Source: Phallusia mammillata
Taxonomy: Eukaryota; Chordata; Ascidiacea; Phlebobranchia; Ascidiidae
Reading direction: 5' to 3'
Assembly (NCBI GenBank): GCA_003260075.1
Contig: QLIY01000053.1
Location: 45,466 to 109,465 of the forward strand
DNA: 64,000 nucleotides
The position numbers were made by a program, and so were the translations under genes. The notes below the pieces were generated by a model. That model did no database searches, was not told the DNA's origin, and was given only the letters and a program-made list of their open reading frames with translations. This document shows positions 59,144-64,000 of the stretch, one piece after another (position 1 is the stretch's first letter; each line of letters starts with the position of its first letter).

Positions 59144-60569
59144 TACGAATTTTTGTTATTACACTCAACTTAGTTTTCTGCAAGACATATACTGAGTACG
59201 CAACTAGTTAACCTGAATGTCAATAGAGTTTCTTTGCATGTCTGAGCTTGCAGTTTTACGTTATGCGATCGCCTATCTGGCCATTTGCATTGCAACACAA
59301 ATAGTTACCCTAAGCAAACATAGATCAATGTAAACTTCGGAACGGTCAGCTCGCTATCAAACTCTTTTGAAGTAACCTAACTTATTAATTTTAATAGTAC
59401 CAACGCTACCGAAACAATTAAATACTTGCGGGGTAACCAAACAAAATTAAGTAGTTAATGCAACCACCATTGTTCAATGCGCACACAATGGTGCGCATAC
59501 GCTTTTTTCTGGAAATGTACGCCTATATAATCGTGCACATTTTTGCGTCCATTTGCGATATAAGACCACATCCTGAATCTGCTTATTGTCAGCGATCGCA
59601 TTGTTGACTTAACACCTTCAGTACTTTTATAAACGTCGTTAAACTCTATAGCTGTGTAGTAATGTACAGTTACAAGAAAAAAAATGCGCCGGTTCAAGGC
59701 ACTAATTATGATTAAAAAGGGTAACACTACCGTGTCAAAGTAAAACATTTTTTAAACCACTTGCTTGCATAGTGCTAAAATCGAGATAAGTGACAATTTG
59801 AGGAACCATGCATGCGCTTAAATCATTTGACAGTGTGCAACACTTTGGCTCATTGAAACGAGGAATCAAACAAAGCCTATAGTTCATAGCTACATCACAA
59901 CATCCTGCCGCAGTAAATCGTTAGTAATTTAATTGGTACTACCCACATGTGGTATGTAGCTTCCAGTCCGAAATCAGCTCCAATCTTGCACTTTGTGCCG
60001 CAGGAAAATTCCAACTGTGCTGTGAGACATTTTTAACCTTTTTTATTGGGTTTTCGGCCTGATTACAAATGCGGACTTTTAATGATAACAATAGGAACTC
60101 TTCTGGCCCATAACATAAAGGTTGTATTTGCATTTTTTAAATTAAAAAAAGTCGTTTTCACCCGTTACCACCCGATGTTCACAAGTTGTCTTGTATGTTT
60201 CTTCTGCTCGAGACAAATAGTTTTAGTACCCCCCCCCCCCACATCCTGAATCTGCTTATTGTCAGCGATCGCATTGTTGACTTAACGCCTTCAGTACTTT
60301 TATAAACGTCGTTAAACTCTATAGCTGTGTAGTAGTGTACAGTTACAAGAAAAAAAATGCGCCGGTTCAAGGCACTGATTATGATTAAAAAGGGTAACAC
60401 TACCGTGTCAAAGTAAAACATTTTTTAAACCACTTGCTTGCATAGTGCTAAAATCGAGATAAGTGACAATTTGAGGAACCATGCATGCGCTTAAATCATT
60501 TGACAGTGTGCAACACTTTGGCTCATTGAAACGAGGAATCAAACAAAGCCTATAGTTCATAGCTACATC
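59144..60569. other. Upstream flank of SLC22 copy C, duplicated, no gene
   Basis: About 59569-59910 recurs at 60241-60569 after a C run (60229-60240), an allelic re-join. The repeated 80-97 codon ORFs here are the same non-coding stretch read twice. Confidence 0.7.
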
Positions 60570-61475
60570 CAGTGGCGGCTCGTGCCTAAAATTTCTGGGG
60601 GTGCTGCTCCAATTTTTAGCCTTTATTGGACAAATATAAGTTGCCAATATATAGAAAAGCCACATTTCTAGTTTTCTAGTCATTGTTTGTGTAGAAAAAC
60701 AAGTAATACAAATCTTAATTAGCAACTCCATTGTGACGTAATGGTTGTTACGCAATAATGCACACGGGTGTAAACAGCAGACGGTATCATTGGGGGAATT
60801 TTTTTTGTTTACTTGCACAGCGACGGGTCAAACTCAATAACATGCAGTAATAATGTGGCACAAAAACACACGTGACACAGACTCGAAACAAAGCGGTTGT
60901 AAATACGGTAAAACACAACAACAGTATATAGAAAAAAATATTAATAAATAAGTCGAAAAAGGTCGAAGTATTTCAATTGGACAACATTTAAGTAAAACTG
61001 GTNGATTCCTGAATCGAAACATTAATCGCGTATTTATCCAGTGATTTAAAACGGATTTTTGACCACCTAAACCAAATACATTCAAGAACATCACAAATAC
61101 AATACAGTCCAAACAATCTAACTGATATAACATAAAATGATTCACCACAGCAAATTTAATGCATACACCGCAGACTTAGATACTGCTGAAACACTAGCTA
61201 GGCTACACGTGTGGAAACAAAGGAAACCGTGAAAGCAGGCCACACACATGGTTGGCGGTTATGTCGTAACAAAGGACTTATGGTGCAATGGTAACAACGG
61301 CGGGCAAGTTTTTTGCTATTGGGGAGCGTTACTGTCCGTTACAACTATAATTTGACGCAGTAAGCAAGTAGTGGGGTATTGCGGCAAAATGTGGCCGCGG
61401 GCCACTTTATCATGTAAGACCTAAAATTGTCTGCGGGCCGGATCCAGCCCGCGGGCCGTATGTTGCCCGCCCCTG
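60570..61475. mobile_element. Two abutting hAT-type MITE fragments
   Basis: 60570 onward (CAGTGGCGGCTCGTGCC) is the inverted counterpart of the right end of the element at 36566-37481. From about 61004 to 61475 the sequence is the reverse complement of 30742-31331, ending GTTGCCCGCCCCTG. A single N at 61003 marks the join, so the juxtaposition may be an assembly product. Confidence 0.6.
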
Positions 61476-61692
61476 TTTTAGTTTCACGCCACTTTGCAAT
61501 CCACTTACACTACAATAAATATACGACACTACGTTTCGCTAAAATCGCTACAATATATTTTCGCAAAAGTTACTTTTCTCTCATAGGATTTTATAATTAA
61601 AGGTCCGCATGTAGATCTTATTTTCCTCAACTTTGGTGTTTGTAAACACTTCATTTATTCATATTGGTCTCAAGAGAATATTCAATCAAACA

Positions 61693-61787
61693 ATGGAATT
61701 TGCAAGCGTAGAGGAAACGTTAAGAAAATATATTCCTGAAAATGAGCTGGTCGAAGTCAATCGCGTATTGTATGGAAAGCCGTGTCG
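61693..61787 (+). CDS. UPB1: Beta-ureidopropionase first exon (partial gene)
   Basis: Encodes MEFASVEETLRKY, IPENELVEVNRV and LYGKPCR, then a GTAAGA donor. The shape and the VxRVLYGK core match the N terminus of animal beta-ureidopropionase, the last enzyme of pyrimidine (uracil/thymine) catabolism, which hydrolyses N-carbamoyl-beta-alanine. The exon ends in phase 2. The nitrilase-fold catalytic domain would be encoded downstream, beyond the window. Only 31 residues support the call. Confidence 0.72.
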
Positions 61788-62184
61788 GTAAGAACTGTGA
61801 AGTTTATTGTTATTTTTAAACCGAAATATAAACACAGTTTGTACACTACAAAAAATAATGGCTCACTCACGAGCCAAAATGGAAAATTTTGACTCAGGAT
61901 AAGCCAAAAATGATGCTGCTGGCTCTACTTAAGCCTGTCTTAGATATTATGGCTCATACACGAGCCATTTGAAATAAGCCAAGGGGGGGGGGCCACTTAC
62001 ACTACAATAAATGTACGACACTACGTTTCGCTAAAATCGCTACAATATATTTTCGCAAAAGTTACTTTTCTCTCATAGGATTTTATAATTAAAGGTCCGC
62101 ATGTAGATCTTATTTTCCTCAACTTTGGTGTTTGTAAACACTTCATTTATTCATATTGGTCTCAAGAGAATATTCAATCAAACA

Positions 62185-62279
62185 ATGGAATTTGCAAGCG
62201 TAGAGGAAACGTTAAGAAAATATATTCCTGAAAATGAGCTGGTCGAAGTCAATCGCGTATTGTATGGAAAGCCGTGTCG
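62185..62279 (+). repeat. Second copy of UPB1 exon 1 (allelic duplicate)
   Basis: Identical in coding sequence to 61693-61787, with the same flanks (61493-61823 matches 61993-62307), placed after a G run at 61983-61992. Best read as the other haplotype, not a second gene. Confidence 0.8.
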
Positions 62280-62492
62280 GTAAGAACTGTGAAGTTTATT
62301 GTTATTATAAGCCAAAAATGATGCTGCTGGCTCTACTTAAGTCTGTCTTAGATATTATGGCTCATACACGAGCCATTTGAAATAAGCCAATATGTTATTG
62401 GCTCATGTATGAGCCATTTAAAACAAGCCAATCTGTTATTGGCTCATGTACAATAATAACTGACAACATTACCTCTCTGACTATTTGCTCTT

Positions 62493-63100
62493 AAAAATGG
62501 GTGATATCTGATGCTCACAATGTACATACAGCCATTCTTACTTTGCTTTTTTACTTGTTGTGTTACACAGTGCTTTGCCTAAACATCTTTTTTCCATGTT
62601 TCCACAAAAAAGCAAGTCCCAAGTATAAGTAATATTATTACCTAATGATTAAAAATGGGTGATATCTGATGCTCACAATGTACATACAGCCATTCTTACT
62701 TTGCTTTTATACTTGTTGTGTTACACAGTGCTTTGCTTAAACATCCTTTTGCCATGTTTCCACAAAAAAGCATGTCACAAGTATAACTAATATTATTACC
62801 TAATGATTAAAAATGGGTGATATCTGATGCTCACAATGTACATACAGCCATTCTTACTTTGCTTTTTTACTTGTTGTGTTACACAGAGCTTTGCTTAAAC
62901 ATACTTTTGCCACTTTTTCTTAAAAAATATGTCCCAAGTATAACTAATATTATTACCTGATGATTAGAAATAGGTGATATCTGATGCTCACAATGTACAT
63001 ACAGCGATTCTGACTTCGTTGCTTGTTAACTTATTGTTGTGTGGCATTGTGCTTTGCTTCAACATAATTTTACCACTTTTTTCGTGAAAAAATATCTTCC
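62493..63100. repeat. Minisatellite, period 157-158 bp, about 3.7 copies
   Basis: Units start at 62493, 62651, 62809 and about 62966 with AAAAATGGGTGATATCTGAT; the last unit is the most diverged. Non-coding. Confidence 0.85.
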
Positions 63101-63458
63101 AGTCCTTAGGACACCACAAAATTATTGTTTAAATATTGCCTTTCAGTGTAAACTATTGATTGGGTATTAATAAACAGTCACCAAATACAATTTGCATGTT
63201 TTTAATAGTAAGCACTAAACTGGATGATGAGCCAAAATATTATGGCTAGCCTGGAGAACAAAATATTATGGCTAGTCTAGAGAACAAAATATTTGGCTTG
63301 AGATTTAGCCACCTTCCGACTCAATATTAGCCAATAATAATGGCTGCTTCTGAGCCATAAGACTTTGTGCTCAAAAGAGCACAATGTCGGAACATTGAGC
63401 CAGTATGCATTAATATATGCCAAATCGGCTCGTTAGTGAGCCATTATTTTTTGTAGTG

Positions 63459-64000
63459 TAGTTTTTTTTTACGGTTGCAGATATAACATAAACTGTGAGA
63501 GCTTTTGTGTGCTTTTATTCCTTTAAGTTTAGTATGCTTTCATCTTGTTATTGTTGTTTTTTAACTTACGTTATTGGGGATTTTTTGATGTACTTTTGAG
63601 TAATGAAACTGCCATTTTGATCGTATTATTTTATTTATTAATGCACAGCTTTATCGAAAATGTTATTACTTATTAGCTGAAGTGTAGTATAGTCAAGACT
63701 AGGGATGTTCAAAGTAGAATAATTGGGTATTCTAGAATAATTGATGCGAATGTAGAATATCGAATCCAATGACCCAAAATCCACTAAGCCAGAAAAATTA
63801 GCATAAGGTTAAAAAACAACTTTTACGATTTTATTTAGTGATTATTATTGCCTTCAGTAGAAGTAACTATGTTGTAAGCATGCTGTGGTAATTTGATTTG
63901 TTGATGGTAGAGAACTGACATAGACTCAATAGTGTACTAATATATAACATTTGTTAATCTAAAACAACTGCAAAAACAGGCACCCTAGCAAAGTTAAAAC
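63459..64000. other. UPB1 intron 1 continuation, nothing recognised
   Basis: AT-rich sequence without ORFs of note. The next UPB1 exon is not reached. Confidence 0.6.

Larger units (their letters stand above)
61844..63458. mobile_element. Inverted-repeat element in UPB1 intron 1, TA-flanked
   Basis: Opens CACTACAAAAAATAATGGCT and closes with its reverse complement (about 63435-63458), flanked by TA on both sides. The interior has many copies of the short palindromic words TGGCTCAT and GAGCCA and a minisatellite (62493-63100). Superfamily is uncertain (CACTA-like start, TA flanks as in Tc1/mariner). The haplotype re-join at 61983 and the second UPB1 exon fall inside its span. Confidence 0.65.

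Noticed and set aside
59455-60421. Repeated ORF MFYFDTVVLPFLIII
   Set aside because: It is one allelic stretch shown twice across a C run, with no homology or splice context.
61693-62279. Two UPB1 genes
   Set aside because: The two first exons and flanks are near-identical and separated by a G run; allelic re-join is the simpler reading.
62493-63100. Evenly spaced repeats that might suggest a CRISPR-like array
   Set aside because: Units are 157-158 bp tandem copies without distinct spacers, in an animal intron; it is a minisatellite.

Overview
This 64 kb window is eukaryotic genomic DNA. Genes are split into many short exons with GT-AG (and some GC-AG) introns, the sequence is AT-rich, and it is packed with small inverted-repeat transposons. 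Gene content (SLC1, SLC22, a BCL2L13-like gene, UPB1) is animal. Compact introns, high allelic divergence and a BCL2L13-type gene would suit an invertebrate chordate such as an ascidian (sea squirt), but that is inference. No bacterial or viral gene was seen.

Layout. (1) 3-20880, minus strand: three tandem SLC1 (EAAT-type glutamate/aspartate transporter) genes with the same intron positions. The first-transcribed copy (20880-15603, 496 aa) and the last (7313-3, 490 aa) splice into full reading frames. The middle copy (13560-9666) has a lost start, a frameshift and in-frame stops and is called a pseudogene. (2) 23616-28552, plus strand: an eight-exon gene for a 350-residue BCL2-family protein whose layout matches BCL2L13 (Bcl-Rambo), a mitochondrial mitophagy receptor in vertebrates. 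(3) 30154-59143, minus strand: three tandem SLC22 (organic ion transporter, MFS) genes of 13 exons on repeat units of about 7-13 kb. The copy at 30154-40337 is decayed, the one at 42918-49898 looks functional apart from assembly damage, and the one at 52067-59143 has a 5-nt deletion in exon 1. (4) 61693 to the end, plus strand: the first exon of a beta-ureidopropionase (UPB1) homologue, shown twice, with the rest outside the window.

Assembly. About 30 pure G or C runs (9-65 nt) occur in the window. Many sit where sequence restarts as a near-identical second copy, and several replace missing exon bases. I read these as false joins of the two haplotypes, not biology. They duplicate or cut exons in genes that otherwise look intact. 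Two N gaps (8372-8543, 36607-37359) and single Ns (38038, 61003) are present.

Mobile DNA. Many short non-coding elements have hAT-like termini (CAG...CTG) and 8-bp target duplications. One has a clean empty site in a neighbouring paralogue. Others are nested, and one remnant sits where SLC22 copy A has lost its first exon. The two transporter arrays show birth and decay of tandem paralogues; no functional link between the four gene families is evident.
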